Assembly: GCF_031180885.1 (NCBI RefSeq)
Contig: NZ_JAPSLK010000007.1
Coordinates: 43,228 to 107,227 of the forward strand
Reading direction: 5' to 3'
DNA: 64,000 bases
Origin: Saccharothrix sp.
Lineage (GTDB): Bacteria > Actinomycetota > Actinomycetes > Mycobacteriales > Pseudonocardiaceae
Each line of letters begins with the position of its first letter. Position 1 is the first letter of the stretch. Of this stretch, positions 38,676 to 47,128 are shown one piece after another. The translations under genes and the position numbers were made by a program. The notes below the pieces were generated by a model. That model saw only the letters and a list, made by a program, of their open reading frames with translations, was not told the DNA's origin and made no database searches.

Positions 38676-39389
38676 ATGCCCGAGGTGGACGAAATAGCCG
38701 ACGGTGTCTACCGCATCGCCACGTTCGTCGAGGACGACGACCTGAGCCTGAACCAGTTCCTGATCCTCGACGACGAGCCGCTGCTGTTCCACACCGGCCC
38801 GAGGGCGATGTTCCGGGAAACCCTCGACGGCATCGCGCGCGTGCTCGACCCGGAGCGGCTGCGGTGGGTCTCGTGGTCCCATTTCGAGGCCGACGAGACC
38901 GGGGCGCTCAACGAGTTCCTGGAGTTCGCGCCCCACGCGCTGCCGGTGCACACCGAATTCGGGGCCGCGCTCAACGCCGACGACTTCGCCGTCAAGCCGA
39001 CCCGCACCGTGCCGGACGGTGGAGCGGTGGACCTCGGCCGGCACCGGCTGCGCCTGCTCGCCACGCCGCACGTGCCGCACTGCTGGGACGCCGTCATGGC
39101 GTTCGAGACGACCACCGCGACGCTGTTCACCAGCGACCTGCTCGCCCAGCTCGGACACCGACCACCGGTCACCGACAGTGACGTGGTGGAACCCGCTCTG
39201 TCGCTGATGCGGGCGTTCCCGGACGTCATCCCGATCGGCGGCCACACCTTCGCCGCCCTCGACCGGCTCGTCGCGCTCGAACCCGCGACCCTGGCGATCC
39301 ACCACGGCGGAGCCTGCAACGGCCACGCGACCCGGGCGCTCGTCGACTTCGGCACCGGCCTGCGGGACATGGCAGGAACACCACGATGA
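38676..39389 (+). CDS. Flavodiiron-like MBL-fold protein (oxygen/NO-binding di-iron domain)
   Basis: 237 residues of the metallo-beta-lactamase fold. The metal-ligand segment is SHFEADETGALNEF (HxExD), as in the di-iron domain of flavodiiron proteins rather than the HxHxDH of hydrolases. Later ligands are in ATPHVPHCWDAVM, FTSDLL and HHGGAC. It lacks the flavodoxin domain, so any redox reaction would need an external partner. Such lone ODP-domain proteins occur in actinobacteria, some as oxygen or NO sensors. ATG at 38676 follows AGGAGG. The divergent LuxR gene suggests dedicated control. Confidence 0.75.
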   Translation: MPEVDEIADGVYRIATFVEDDDLSLNQFLILDDEPLLFHTGPRAMFRETLDGIARVLDPERLRWVSWSHFEADETGALNEFLEFAPHALPVHTEFGAALNADDFAVKPTRTVPDGGAVDLGRHRLRLLATPHVPHCWDAVMAFETTTATLFTSDLLAQLGHRPPVTDSDVVEPALSLMRAFPDVIPIGGHTFAALDRLVALEPATLAIHHGGACNGHATRALVDFGTGLRDMAGTPR

Positions 39390-39502
39390 CCACCACGGTC
39401 ACGTCCCGCTCGGCGGCGGCGAGCGGCCCTCGGAACGATCGGGCGGCCGGTCGGCGGGGCTCGGGCCGGCGGTCGCGCCCGAACCCGCCGACGAAATCGG
39501 GG

Positions 39503-39943
39503 CTATCCCGAGGTGGTCTCGGCCGTGACGGCCTGGTCGGGGACGCCCGGTTCGGGTTCGGCCGGGGCTTCGGGCACGGTTCCCGTCACCTCGTAGAAGT
39601 ACCCGTCCTGCGCCGACTGGTCCATGGCCTGGCGCACGGCGGCGACCACGGCGGCCTGGTCGATCGGGTTCACGGCGTTGCCGAGCGTGTTGGCCAGGAG
39701 AACGCCGGCGATGCTGGTGTTGCCCATCTGCGCCTGGATGTTCTGGCCCGGGCCCGCGCTCCACGGTCCCTGGTTGTCGATGCGGACGACGCCGTACTGG
39801 GAGATCGTCGTCCGTTGGCGCCACAGGTCGGCGTACTGGGCCAGCTCCAGCGCGGAGTCCATGTCGCGGATCTGCCTTTTGTTGGGCGCGGTCCGGTTCC
39901 TCATCTTCTCGCCCCGGGCGATGGTGATCGGCATGACGATCAC
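39503..39943 (-). CDS. Hypothetical protein coupled to the upstream unknown gene
   Basis: About 146 residues starting at GTG 39943, which overlaps the previous stop in a GTGA quartet (ATG at 39934 is an alternative). The basic N terminus (ARGEKMRNRTAPNKRQIR) leads into helices (DMDSALELAQYADLWRQR), a Gly/Asn-rich middle (GPGQNIQAQMGNTSIAGVLL) and a Pro/Glu-rich tail. No signal peptide or known fold was recognised. Overlapping stop and start indicate translational coupling, so it probably works with the 402-residue protein before it. Confidence 0.6.
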   Translation of the reverse strand: MIVMPITIARGEKMRNRTAPNKRQIRDMDSALELAQYADLWRQRTTISQYGVVRIDNQGPWSAGPGQNIQAQMGNTSIAGVLLANTLGNAVNPIDQAAVVAAVRQAMDQSAQDGYFYEVTGTVPEAPAEPEPGVPDQAVTAETTSG

Positions 39944-41148
39944 CCGAACTGGGCCGACGAGGGTGTGACGATCACACCGAGCACGACTTCGACGCCGTCG
40001 GGCACCGTGGAGGTCACGCTCATCTGCCCCTCGTCGTTGAACGTGAAGTCGTGCTGCCAGCCGCCCGAGGACTCGGCTTCGAAGAACGGGAAGAACCCGA
40101 CCTCCGCGGACGACTTGATCGACTCCTGCTGGCTGGAGTCGAACGTGGCCGCCGACTCGATGGTCACCGTCACGCCGCTGACCACCACGAGCGCCGTGGT
40201 CACGTACTGGAGGTTGCCGCTGGGCCCGAAGGTGCCCTGCCAGGTGGGCGGGTTCTGGTTCCAGACGTAGTAGTTGTCGTTCTGGTAGGCCAGGCTGATG
40301 GCCTCGCTGTCGTACCACGGCTGGTACTTCGACAGCAGCGGGTTGGTGCTGGGCTGCGCCAGGGGCCCGGTGACGAAGGTGACGAAGTGGTTGAACTTCG
40401 CCTGGATCTCGACGCCCGCCTGCGCCACCGTCGTGGTGAGCTTGTCCCAGTCGCCCGCCGAGTGGCCGAGGAAGAAGTCGACGGCGCCGCCGACCTCGCC
40501 GCTCGCCCACGTGTGGTTGACGTCGCTGGACTCCGTGGCGCTGTCCATGGTGACCTGCTTGCTCAACGGCGTGTTGTTGAGCTGGTTGTTCAGGTCCTCG
40601 ATCGTGTTGCTGTACGCCTTGACGCCGCCGGTGCCGCCGCCCGCGTTCAGCCACATCTGCACCGCGACGGGCACGACGCCCTGCGACACCTGCTGGTACT
40701 CGGTGTACGCGGCCTGGCCCTGCCCGGGCGGCATGTTCAGCTGCTCCCACTGGTGGAACAGCTCGAGGATGCCGCCGGGGTTGGGGATGACCGGTGGCGG
40801 TGTCGAGTGCAGGTACTCCACCCACTGGGGGTAGTAGTCGCCCATGGTTCTCTGGAACTGGCCCGAGTCCTGGGGGATCAGGTTGTTGATCACCCCGCCG
40901 TAGGTCGCGGCGAAGCTGTTGTACTGCGTGGGGTTCCAGTAGTGGGTGAGGGAGACGGGCGGCACGGCGTCGAACGTCTGCCACAGCGCTTGGGACGTCG
41001 TGCCGAGCTGCATGAACCCTTGCGCCAGCTGGAAGGTCTGCGGGTCCAGGCCGCAGCCGGCGGTCACGGCGTTGTACCACTGCGCGGTGAGGGTGTTCAT
41101 CGCCTGTGCCGCCGCCGAGTTCGAGGTCGTGGTGGTGGGGGCTGCCAT
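39940..41148 (-). CDS. Unknown 402-residue protein with beta-rich C-terminal half
   Basis: 402 residues; ATG at 41148 with GGAG upstream. No signal peptide: the N terminus is Ala/Thr/Ser-rich. The first half is helical with many Gln, Trp and Tyr (QTFQLAQGFMQLG, FHQWEQLNMPPGQGQ). The second half alternates short Ser/Thr-rich strands (VTMDSATESSDVNHTW, VTIESAATFDSSQQ, GQMSVTSTVPDG). This is the kind of pattern found in some beta-pore-forming or surface-lattice proteins, but no motif proves it. I do not recognise the family. It is coupled to the small downstream gene. Confidence 0.55.
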   Translation of the reverse strand: MAAPTTTTSNSAAAQAMNTLTAQWYNAVTAGCGLDPQTFQLAQGFMQLGTTSQALWQTFDAVPPVSLTHYWNPTQYNSFAATYGGVINNLIPQDSGQFQRTMGDYYPQWVEYLHSTPPPVIPNPGGILELFHQWEQLNMPPGQGQAAYTEYQQVSQGVVPVAVQMWLNAGGGTGGVKAYSNTIEDLNNQLNNTPLSKQVTMDSATESSDVNHTWASGEVGGAVDFFLGHSAGDWDKLTTTVAQAGVEIQAKFNHFVTFVTGPLAQPSTNPLLSKYQPWYDSEAISLAYQNDNYYVWNQNPPTWQGTFGPSGNLQYVTTALVVVSGVTVTIESAATFDSSQQESIKSSAEVGFFPFFEAESSGGWQHDFTFNDEGQMSVTSTVPDGVEVVLGVIVTPSSAQFG

Positions 41149-41323
41149 CGTCGGCTCCGTTTCCGTGAAATGGGGGATCAGCCGATTCGACGGAAGCACG
41201 TTCCCTTGGATCGAGTCCGCGAAACCCACCCATCGAGTGAGCCGGAATGACCCGGACGTATTGCCCGGTGACCCCGCGTTTCCGCAGGAATGCGGAATGC
41301 CCGTGGCAACGACCCCGGCCTGG

Positions 41324-42664
41324 TTACTTCCAGCGGTGCCACTGGGCGAGGGCGTCGGACTGGTAGAGCACCACGTTGGAGTCGTTCTGCACGACCAGGC
41401 GGTCGGACGTGGTGTTCCACGTGTTGGTGTGCCACTTGGCGACGCCTGCGGGTGTGTAGAGGACGAAGTTGCCGTCGGGTTGGAGGACCGCGTAAGTGGC
41501 GCCGGAGCCGTGGGTGTGGGTGTGCCACAGCGCCTCGCCGGTCGCGGTGTAGAGCACCAGGTTGCCGTCCGACTGCATGACCAGCCGGAACCTGCCGTCC
41601 CGCGACGTCCGGTACTGGCCGGCGGTCAGGCGCTCGCCGCGCACCACGCGGTCGCTGCCGGGTGCGGGCGCGCCGTTCGCGTCGTGGACCGAGATGTACT
41701 GGCCCGCGTCCTGGATCAGGTAGTACTCCGTGCCGTCCGGCGTGAAGGCCACGTGCGACGGGTGGACGCCGACCGGTTCGGTGGAGGCGATCGTGTTGGT
41801 GGCCACGTCGATCGCCAGCAGGGTGTGCCCGTAGTGGCTGGTGACGAGGACCTGGCGACCGTTCGGCGCGGCGGCGAGACCCCTGGGCGACCCGGCCACG
41901 TCGATGGTGGCTCCGACGTAGTTGCCCGCCGTGGCGATCATGTACACCTTGTTGTCCATGTAGCTGGTGACGTACACACGTCGGCCGTCCGGCATGATGG
42001 CGAGTCGGCTGGGGGTGGTGGGCAGCTGCACCGTGGCGATCACGCTGTCGGTCGCGGTGCTGAGCACCACGATGCTGCGGGTGCGGTAGTCCGTGAGGTA
42101 GACGCGTGAGCCGTCGGGCGTGACCGCCACGTCCGTCAAGGTGACGTAGCCGATGTCGAGCGCGCGGGGGACGTTGGTCGCGGTGTCGATCACCGACAGG
42201 TGGTTGGCGCCGGTGACGTAGGCCTTCTTCCCGTCCGGGGTGACGGCGACGGCGTTCGGGCTGACCAGCGGCTGCACCGAGATCCTGGTGACCGCCCTGG
42301 TCGCGGTGTCGATCGCCAGCACCGTGCCCTTGTCGGTGTTGAGGTCTCCCCCGTCGGTGAGGTACGCGGTGCGACTGTCCGGGGTGAACGCGATGTTGCC
42401 GGCCCGCGCGCCGACGTTGATGACGCCGCTGATCGTCCTGCTCGCGGTGTCGATGACCGTGACCGTCCGGTCCTCCGCGCTGGTGGCGTACGCGAAGAAC
42501 CCGTTCGGGCTGACCTCGACCGCGACCGGGTACCTGCCGACGCTGAGGTACGCCGGCCGGTCGGCGGCCACCGCCACGGCCGGCGTCGACGCGACCAGAG
42601 CCGCGACCGCGAGCAGGCCGACTGCCACCGATCTCGACCGGATTCTTCGTGTGTGACCGTTCAT
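41324..42664 (-). CDS. Secreted YVTN beta-propeller with C-terminal B-lectin domain
   Basis: 446 residues. A signal peptide (RRIRSRSVAVGLLAVAALVAS, cleavage near VAA) precedes seven or so YVTN/YncE-type blades spread over residues 40-325, with repeated VAVTPDGxxxYVT and VIDTAT units. The last 110 residues are a bulb-type mannose-lectin domain with QSDGNLVLY, QPDGNFVLY and QNDSNVVLY, the three QxDxNxVxY sugar-binding sites (the third is altered). Both parts are common in secreted actinobacterial proteins; the combination suggests a cell-surface or glycan-binding protein. Its partner and function are unknown. It is a single gene with no evident operon. Confidence 0.82.
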   Translation of the reverse strand: MNGHTRRIRSRSVAVGLLAVAALVASTPAVAVAADRPAYLSVGRYPVAVEVSPNGFFAYATSAEDRTVTVIDTASRTISGVINVGARAGNIAFTPDSRTAYLTDGGDLNTDKGTVLAIDTATRAVTRISVQPLVSPNAVAVTPDGKKAYVTGANHLSVIDTATNVPRALDIGYVTLTDVAVTPDGSRVYLTDYRTRSIVVLSTATDSVIATVQLPTTPSRLAIMPDGRRVYVTSYMDNKVYMIATAGNYVGATIDVAGSPRGLAAAPNGRQVLVTSHYGHTLLAIDVATNTIASTEPVGVHPSHVAFTPDGTEYYLIQDAGQYISVHDANGAPAPGSDRVVRGERLTAGQYRTSRDGRFRLVMQSDGNLVLYTATGEALWHTHTHGSGATYAVLQPDGNFVLYTPAGVAKWHTNTWNTTSDRLVVQNDSNVVLYQSDALAQWHRWK

Positions 42665-42872
42665 GGCGCACTACCCCCTTGACCCGTTCGTCGCACGCAA
42701 CCGCGGTCGTCGACAACGCGCGCCGCTGCGCCCTCGTTGCGCGGATTTTGCCAGAGGAGCGTGCTCGTCCGGGGCGGATTGCGCTACTGGGCAACGACAG
42801 GGCCGGGGTGCGATGGCCCGGCCGCCGCAGCAGCTCCCTCCATTGTGGACTGTCGATGCCGGGCGAGGCGGA
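42665..42872. other. Intergenic region
   Basis: 208 bases between the start of the propeller gene and the end of the EI gene, both on the minus strand. It should hold the propeller-gene promoter. No terminator, repeat or small gene was recognised. Confidence 0.4.
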
Positions 42873-44555
42873 TCAGGGAAGTCGCGGGCCGCACTGGTCG
42901 CGGACGAGGTCCCAGACCTCCTCCGCCGTGGAGAGGGTGAGGGCGTGGCGGGCCACCTCGGCGCAGGTCGTGTGGTCGAGGCGGCGGATGGTGGCGCGGA
43001 CCTGGTCGAGGTGGGCCGGCGCGGTGGACAGGACGTCGCAGTCGAGGCCGGTCAGCAAGGGCACGACCAGCGGGTGCGCGGCGGCGTCGCCGCAGATCGA
43101 AACGCGTTGGCGGTGGCGGTGGGCGGCGGCGATGGTGTCGGCGATGGCGCGCAGCACGGCCGGGTGCGCGGCGAGTTGCGGTGTCAACGCGGGGTCGCGG
43201 CGGTCCAGGCCGAGGACCTGGCCGGTGAGGTCGTTGCTGCCGATGGACAGGAAGTCGGCGCGGGCGGCGATGTCCTCGACCGCGGCGACGGCCTCGGGCA
43301 GTTCGATCATCGCCCCCAGCGGGGGCGCCGGGGTGCCGAGTTCACGGGCGACGCGGGTGAGCATGTCGCGGCAGGCGTCCAGTTCGCCGGCTGTCGCCAC
43401 CATCGGGATCATGATGCGGACGTGGCTCTCCCCCGCGCTCGCCAGGATCGCCCGGAACTGGCGGGCGAACGCGTCGGGCTCGGCCAGCATGAGCGGCAGG
43501 CCCCGCCCCAACCGGCCGGTCCGGCCCCCGGACAGGAAGGGCGGCAGCTTGTCGTCGGCGTAGTCGAGCGTGCGCACGGTGACCGGGTGCCCGGCCAGCA
43601 CGCGCAGCACGGGCCGCAGGACGCTGCTGTGCTGCGCCTCGCTCGGCCACTCGCGGGCGTCGAGGAAGGGCAGTTCGGTGCGCAGCAGGCCCACCCCGTC
43701 CGCGTTGGCCTTGACCGCGGCGCGGGCCTCGACGGTGGTGGCGATGTTGGCGCGCAACGTGATCGTGTGGCCGTCACGGGTCTGCGCGGGCAGATGTCGT
43801 TCCGCGGCAAGGGCTTCCCGGTGCCGCTGGGCGGCGCGCATCGCCCCGAGCGCGGCGGCCTGCTCGGCCGAACCGGGGTTGACGACGATCTTGCCCTGGA
43901 CGCCGTCGACCGCGACGGGTGCGCCGTCGGCGTGCTCCAGCACCGCGGGGTGGACGCCGACGAGCAGCGGGATGCCCAGTGAGCGCGCCACGATCGCGGC
44001 GTGGGAGCTGAAGCCGCCGGTGACCGAGACCGCCGCGGCGACCGCGGTGGCCGGTTCGAGCAGGTCGGCCGCGCCGATCTCGTGGGCCACCAGGACCACC
44101 GGGCCGTCGGGGTCGTGCCCGCGGTCGTGGTCGTGCAGCCGGGCGATCACGCGCTTGCCGACCTGGCGGACGTCGGCCGCGCGTTCGGCGAGGGTGGGGT
44201 CGGACAGGGCCGCGAGCGCCGAGGCGTGGTGGTCCACGGCCTGCTGCACGGCCGTCGCGAGCGGCAGGCCGCTCTTGGCGTGCTGGACGGCCAGCGCGCG
44301 CAGCTCGGTGTCCATCGCCAGGTAGCTGATGACCTCCAGGATGTCGGCGTCCTCGGCGCGGTCTTCGGCGCGCAGTCGCTCCGATGTGGACAGCAGGTCG
44401 GCGGCAACGGCTTGGAAGGCCTCGGTGATCCGGGTGACGGGGTTGCCGATCACGTTCCAGGGCAGTGCGGTGGGCAGGGGTCGGTCGGTGCGGCGGAGCA
44501 CGCCGACGGCGGTGCCGGGGCTGGCCGCGCGTCCGGTGAAGCGCCGGCGGCTCAT
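42873..44555 (-). CDS. ptsI: PTS enzyme I (phosphoenolpyruvate-protein phosphotransferase)
   Basis: 560 residues. The phosphorylated His185 lies in VTGGFSSHAAIVARSLGIP. The PEP-binding TIM-barrel domain has TLDYADDKLPPF, LRTELPFL, IMIPMV and SIGSNDLTGQVLGLDRR, with the active Cys in SICGDAAAHP. It takes phosphate from PEP and passes it to HPr. It is the last gene of the minus-strand dha operon; its ATG overlaps the dhaL stop by 4 bases. With the HPr and DhaM genes across the regulator, the locus carries every phosphotransfer step needed to power DhaK/DhaL. The sequence cannot tell whether it also serves other PTS systems. Confidence 0.9.
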   Translation of the reverse strand: MSRRRFTGRAASPGTAVGVLRRTDRPLPTALPWNVIGNPVTRITEAFQAVAADLLSTSERLRAEDRAEDADILEVISYLAMDTELRALAVQHAKSGLPLATAVQQAVDHHASALAALSDPTLAERAADVRQVGKRVIARLHDHDRGHDPDGPVVLVAHEIGAADLLEPATAVAAAVSVTGGFSSHAAIVARSLGIPLLVGVHPAVLEHADGAPVAVDGVQGKIVVNPGSAEQAAALGAMRAAQRHREALAAERHLPAQTRDGHTITLRANIATTVEARAAVKANADGVGLLRTELPFLDAREWPSEAQHSSVLRPVLRVLAGHPVTVRTLDYADDKLPPFLSGGRTGRLGRGLPLMLAEPDAFARQFRAILASAGESHVRIMIPMVATAGELDACRDMLTRVARELGTPAPPLGAMIELPEAVAAVEDIAARADFLSIGSNDLTGQVLGLDRRDPALTPQLAAHPAVLRAIADTIAAAHRHRQRVSICGDAAAHPLVVPLLTGLDCDVLSTAPAHLDQVRATIRRLDHTTCAEVARHALTLSTAEEVWDLVRDQCGPRLP

Positions 44556-45178
44556 CCGGCTGCCACCACGGCGGCCAGCGCGGTGAAGATCAACGCGGTG
44601 GAGGTCGCGCCCGGGTCCTGGTGACCGATGCTGCGCGGTCCCAGGTAGGACGCGCGACCCTTGCGGGCTTGCAGCGGGGTGGTGGAGTGCGCCCCGTCCT
44701 GCGCCGCCTTGGCGGCGGCCTCGGTCGCGGCGGCCAGGTCGGCGCCGTGGAAGAGGGTTTCCTCCAGCGCGGTCACCGCCGGCGCGAGGGCGTCGAGCAT
44801 GGTCTTGTCACCGGGGGTGGCCGCGCCGAGCTGGGTCACCGCGGCCGTGGCCGCGTGCAGGGCGGCGACGAGCTGGTCCGGGGAGGCCGTCGGTCCGGTC
44901 AGCGCCTTGCCCGCGGCGCGGAACGCCGCGCCGTACAGCGGACCGGACGCTCCGCCCACAGTGGACATCAGCGTGCTGCCGGTCTTGACCAGCACATCGC
45001 CGACGGTCTTCGGCTGGAAGTCGTCGAGCGTGGCGACGACGGCGGTGAAGCCGCGGGACATGTTGGCGCCGTGGTCGGCGTCCCCGATCGCGGCGTCGAG
45101 CTGGGTGAGCTGGTCGCGGTGCTCCTCGACCGCCGCGGCGACCGCCCGGATCCACGCGTTGACCATGGTGACGTCCAC
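44552..45178 (-). CDS. dhaL: Dihydroxyacetone kinase ADP-binding subunit DhaL
   Basis: 208 residues. The nucleotide-binding Asp/His cluster is in QLDAAIGDADHGANMSRGF, followed by STVGGASGPLYGAAFRAAG and the C-terminal GHQDPGATSTALIF. DhaL holds ADP as a permanent cofactor that DhaM rephosphorylates, and passes phosphate to dihydroxyacetone bound by DhaK. GTG at 45178 was chosen because GAGGAGG lies 5 bases upstream and the family begins at this point; an ATG at 45241 would overlap the dhaK stop. It is in an operon with dhaK before it and EI after it. Confidence 0.92.
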   Translation of the reverse strand: MDVTMVNAWIRAVAAAVEEHRDQLTQLDAAIGDADHGANMSRGFTAVVATLDDFQPKTVGDVLVKTGSTLMSTVGGASGPLYGAAFRAAGKALTGPTASPDQLVAALHAATAAVTQLGAATPGDKTMLDALAPAVTALEETLFHGADLAAATEAAAKAAQDGAHSTTPLQARKGRASYLGPRSIGHQDPGATSTALIFTALAAVVAAG

Positions 45179-45240
45179 CGGATCCTCCTCGTTGCGAACG
45201 GCGATGCCGCCATCGTGCCCGGTGCGCGAATGGTGCGTCA

Positions 45241-46239
45241 TCAGTTCCCCCACCGCAGCCCCGGCGTCGTCACCGGCGCAGCCCACAGGTCGAGCATCTC
45301 GTCGTCGGCGCGGCAGACGGTGATCGAGACCCCGGCCATGTCGAGGCTGGTCACGTAGTTGCCGACCAGGCTCGCGCCGATGCGCACCCCGCGCGCGGCG
45401 AGCACGGCGGCGACCTCGGCCGCCGCCACGTAGAGTTCGATGAGCGGGGTGCCGCCGAGGCCGTTGACCAGCACGATGACCTTGTCGCCGGCGTCCAGCG
45501 GCTGGTCGGTGAGGATCGCGTCCATGGCGAGGCCGACGAGTTCCCGGGCCGGCGCGAGCTTGCCGCGGCTGCGGCCGGGTTCGCCGTGGATGCCCACGCC
45601 GATCTCGATCTCGTCCGCGGGCAGGTCGAAGCCGGGCCGCCCGGCCGCCGGCGTGGTGCAGGCGGTGAGCGCGACGGCGAACGACCGCGACGCCGCGTTG
45701 ACCTTCTCCGCCATCTCGGCGACCTTGTCCAGGTCCGCGCCCCGGTCGGCGAGCGCGCCGGCGATCTTCTCCACGAACACGGTGGCGCCGGTGCCGCGCC
45801 TGCCCGCCGTCCACGTGGAGTCCTGCACGGCGACGTCGTCGTCGACCAGCACGGTGCGCACCGCGATGCCCTCGTCGGCGGCCAGTTCGGCGGCGAGCCG
45901 GAAGTTCATCACGTCGCCGGTGTAGTTCTTGACCACGAACAGCACGCCCGCGCCGCCGTCGACGGCCTTGGCCGCGGCCAGGACCTGGTCGGGCACCGGG
46001 GAGGTGAAGACCTCGCCGGGGCAGGCGGCGTCGAGCATGCCCGGCCCGACGAACCCGCCGTGCAGCGGCTCGTGGCCGGAACCGCCGCCGGAGACCAGCG
46101 CGACCTTCCCCGTTCTCGGCGCGTCGGCCCGGACGATGATCCGCCGGTCGTGGTCGACCCTCAGTTCGGGGTGCACCGCGGCGATGCCGGCCAGCGCGTC
46201 GGTCAGCACCGACTCGGGCGAGTTGATGAGCTTCTTCAC
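45241..46239 (-). CDS. dhaK: Dihydroxyacetone kinase substrate-binding subunit DhaK
   Basis: 332 residues, the usual length. KKLINSPESVLTDALAGIA opens the protein, the GGGSGHEPLHGGFVG loop binds substrate, and His218 in GVGIHGEPG forms the covalent hemiaminal with dihydroxyacetone. GTG at 46239 overlaps the stop of the facilitator gene (GTGA), so the two are translationally coupled. Together with DhaL and DhaM it turns dihydroxyacetone into its phosphate for glycolysis, here probably from glycerol or dihydroxyacetone brought in by the facilitator. Confidence 0.93.
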   Translation of the reverse strand: MKKLINSPESVLTDALAGIAAVHPELRVDHDRRIIVRADAPRTGKVALVSGGGSGHEPLHGGFVGPGMLDAACPGEVFTSPVPDQVLAAAKAVDGGAGVLFVVKNYTGDVMNFRLAAELAADEGIAVRTVLVDDDVAVQDSTWTAGRRGTGATVFVEKIAGALADRGADLDKVAEMAEKVNAASRSFAVALTACTTPAAGRPGFDLPADEIEIGVGIHGEPGRSRGKLAPARELVGLAMDAILTDQPLDAGDKVIVLVNGLGGTPLIELYVAAAEVAAVLAARGVRIGASLVGNYVTSLDMAGVSITVCRADDEMLDLWAAPVTTPGLRWGN

Positions 46240-46991
46240 GACAGGACTCCTTCGGCCCGGACCGGCGCCGGCTGCCCGGCGACGCGCCGGGTGGTGGCGA
46301 TGAGGTGGTAGACGGCGGCGGCGACGAGCCCGCCGGCGATCTCGGCGGCCAGGTACACCGGCAACTGTCCCCAGTGGACGGTCCCGCCGAACAGCTGCCC
46401 GGTCAGCATCGGCCCGAACGTGCGGGCCGGGTTGATCGACGCGCCGGTGGCCGGGGCGATCGGGATGATGATCGCGAAGACCGCCAGTCCGATGGCCACG
46501 CCCGCGAAGCCCTGCGGCGCGCGCCGGTCGATCGCGCCGAGCACCACCAGCACGAGCAGGAACGTGCCGATCGCCTCGGCGGTGAACGCCTGGCCCGCGC
46601 CGACGTCGGCGCTGTAGGAGGCGATGCCGAGCCCGACGTCGACGGCCTTGCGACCGAGCACGGCGACGATGGCGAGCGCCCCCAGCGTCGCGCCGGCGAG
46701 TTGCGCGGCGAGGTAGCCGGGCACGTGCCGCCACGGCATCCGCCCGCTCGCGGCCAGCGCGAGCGTGACGGCCGGGTTGATCTGGCAGCCGGAGACGTGC
46801 CCGATCGTGTGGACCATCGCGACCACGGCGGTCGCGAAGGCCAGGGAGATCATGCCCAACTGGGCCATGGTGAACGGTGCGTCGCCACCCACGATCAGGG
46901 TGGCGGGGACCGATCCGACGCCGATGAACACCAGCGCCGCGGTGCCGAGCGCCTCGGCGGTCAATGCCTGGGGGGATGGGTTGTCGGCCAT
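46236..46991 (-). CDS. Glycerol/dihydroxyacetone facilitator (MIP family)
   Basis: 251 residues, six membrane helices plus two half-helices carrying the twin NPA motifs (QINPAVTLALA and SINPARTFGP). The Asp after the second NPA typical of glyceroporins is absent (NPARTFGP), which fits the aquaporin-like or small-polyol branch. Its place as first gene of the dihydroxyacetone kinase operon argues for glycerol or dihydroxyacetone uptake. It follows a shared operator sequence 53 bases upstream. Confidence 0.87.
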   Translation of the reverse strand: MADNPSPQALTAEALGTAALVFIGVGSVPATLIVGGDAPFTMAQLGMISLAFATAVVAMVHTIGHVSGCQINPAVTLALAASGRMPWRHVPGYLAAQLAGATLGALAIVAVLGRKAVDVGLGIASYSADVGAGQAFTAEAIGTFLLVLVVLGAIDRRAPQGFAGVAIGLAVFAIIIPIAPATGASINPARTFGPMLTGQLFGGTVHWGQLPVYLAAEIAGGLVAAAVYHLIATTRRVAGQPAPVRAEGVLS

Positions 46992-47043
46992 GCGGGACCG
47001 CCCGCGACAGTGCGGGCGTCACCTCCTCGGCGGGAACCAGTGT

Positions 47044-47076
47044 CCAGAATACTGAACGGCGGTCGTTATTGCTGAA
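47044..47076 (-). promoter_or_regulatory. Operator upstream of the facilitator-dha operon (IclR-type)
   Basis: Read on the minus strand this site has TTCAGCAAT, then CGACCG, then GTTCAGTAT, with the two TTCAG half-sites 20 bases apart start to start. The same order and spacing recurs at 47915-47947 on the other side of the iclR gene. It probably binds the IclR regulator encoded between the two sites and controls the minus-strand operon. Confidence 0.7.
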
Positions 47077-47128
47077 CGCGAGGAAAGATAGGCGTGGCCC
47101 AGGTCACTGTCAAGGGGTCCGCCCGCCG

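Noticed and set aside
39940-41148. A pore-forming toxin assignment for the 402-residue protein
   Set aside because: Only a general strand pattern supports it; no family motif was seen.
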